Origin: an uncultured Phocaeicola sp.
Lineage (GTDB): Bacteria > Bacteroidota > Bacteroidia > Bacteroidales > Bacteroidaceae
Assembly: GCA_944319745.1 (NCBI GenBank)
Contig: CALUET010000003.1
Location: 1-64,000 of the forward strand
Length of the DNA stretch: 64,000 bases
Direction of reading: 5' to 3'
Under the pieces are notes generated by a model, which did not search any database, was not told the DNA's origin, and saw nothing but the letters and a program-made list of their open reading frames with translations. Positions 63,538-64,000 of this stretch are shown here, piece after piece (the first letter of the stretch is position 1; the number at the start of each line of letters is the position of its first letter). The position numbers were made by a program, and so were the translations under genes.

Positions 63538-63984
63538 ATGAGTAGTTTTAAAGAATATATCTCGGGGTATGCCAACGGATTAAAGAGTCTTTTGATCGGC
63601 ATGCGCACATCGATGAAAGTTTTTTGCCAGAAAAAGGTTACTGAACAATATCCGGAAAATCGTCATACAACGCTGCATATTCCGGAACGTCATCGGGCTA
63701 TGTTGGTAATGCTGCACGATGAGAACGGGAACAATCGTTGTATTGCCTGCGGATTATGCCAAATGGCTTGTCCGAATGGCACGATACATATTGTAAGTGA
63801 AATGCGCGAGACTGAAGATGGAAAGAAAAAGAAGGTATTGGTTAAGTATGAATATAATTTGGGCTCCTGCATGTTTTGCGAATTATGTGTCAATGCTTGT
63901 CCTCACGACGCGATTCGTTTCAGTAATGATTTCGAGAACGCTGTATTTCAGAAAGAGAAACTATTGCTTACATTGAATAAATAA
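63538..63984 (+). CDS. nuoI: NADH-quinone oxidoreductase subunit I
   Basis: Two-cluster ferredoxin-like subunit that hands electrons to NuoB. The 148-residue protein starts with an amphipathic region and has two 4Fe-4S motifs: CIACGLCQMACPNGTI and CMFCELCVNACPHDAI. Both have the full CxxCxxCxxxCP pattern. It is 9 bases after nuoH. The next genes, expected to be nuoJ, K, L, M and N, lie outside the window. Confidence 0.95.
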   Translation: MSSFKEYISGYANGLKSLLIGMRTSMKVFCQKKVTEQYPENRHTTLHIPERHRAMLVMLHDENGNNRCIACGLCQMACPNGTIHIVSEMRETEDGKKKKVLVKYEYNLGSCMFCELCVNACPHDAIRFSNDFENAVFQKEKLLLTLNK

Positions 63985-64000
63985 ATTAATTGATAAAAGA

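Overview
The window looks like a chromosomal stretch of a Bacteroidales bacterium. The reasons are: repeated promoter elements of the Bacteroidetes type (TTTG, 18-21 bases, TAnnTTTG); a succinylornithine-type transcarbamylase; NigD-like and FimB/Mfa2-like lipoproteins; the families DUF4491 and DUF2795; a split LysO exporter; a NADH dehydrogenase locus with fused nuoCD and no nuoEFG; and a tmRNA whose tag reads GNENYALAA. I cannot name genus or species. Most of the window is core housekeeping. I see no tRNA, insertion sequence, phage, CRISPR array or integrative element.

Layout. 1-155: end of an rRNA operon (5S rRNA, terminator). 215-836: a probable frameshifted unknown gene. 841-5826: lytic transglycosylase, DUF2007 protein, then proB-proA and the arginine-pathway transcarbamylase. 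6097-11436 (minus strand): rpmH, then a tight cluster of PASTA protein, rluD-like, ddl, an acyltransferase, a NigD-like lipoprotein and a rhodanese lipoprotein. 11625-17201: efp, then rimP-nusA-infB. 17321-22627: cvpA and sufBCDS. 22633-26703: lysO (two genes), rnhB, gpmI, DUF3109. 26711-32988 (minus): fimbrial-type lipoprotein, a DPE2-like 4-alpha-glucanotransferase, gyrB. 33323-37623: ferritin, a methyltransferase-like protein, cobalamin adenosyltransferase, DUF2795, SGNH hydrolase, THUMP-like methyltransferase. 37700-40962 (minus): sufE, glutaminyl cyclase, and a C26-M19 peptidase fusion. 41043-43061: ptb-buk. 43088-43869 (minus): DUF4491 and an Lrp regulator. 44199-49435: NUDIX, a large TPR protein and an outer-membrane barrel. 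49656-57127: topA-aroK-speA-argB, YgjP-like peptidase, MFS exporter. 57298-58980 (minus): tmRNA and manA. 59342-63984: a small exported protein and nuoA-B-CD-H-I, which runs off the right edge.

How the genes work together. Proline and arginine/polyamine genes sit in two places (proB-proA-transcarbamylase, and speA-argB). Fe-S assembly is split between sufBCDS and a distant sufE. The predicted periplasmic glutaminyl cyclase has three likely substrates in the window: the SGNH, TPR and barrel proteins all appear to be cut just before a glutamine. Promoter elements let several start codons be placed downstream of the longest open frame (PASTA, rnhB, malQ, glutaminyl cyclase, ptb, Lrp, NUDIX). I found no convincing undescribed multi-gene system. 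The best leads are the residue change in the transcarbamylase, the cyclase-substrate match, the TPR-barrel pair, the C26-M19 fusion, a REP-like palindrome after infB and a small exported protein in front of nuo.
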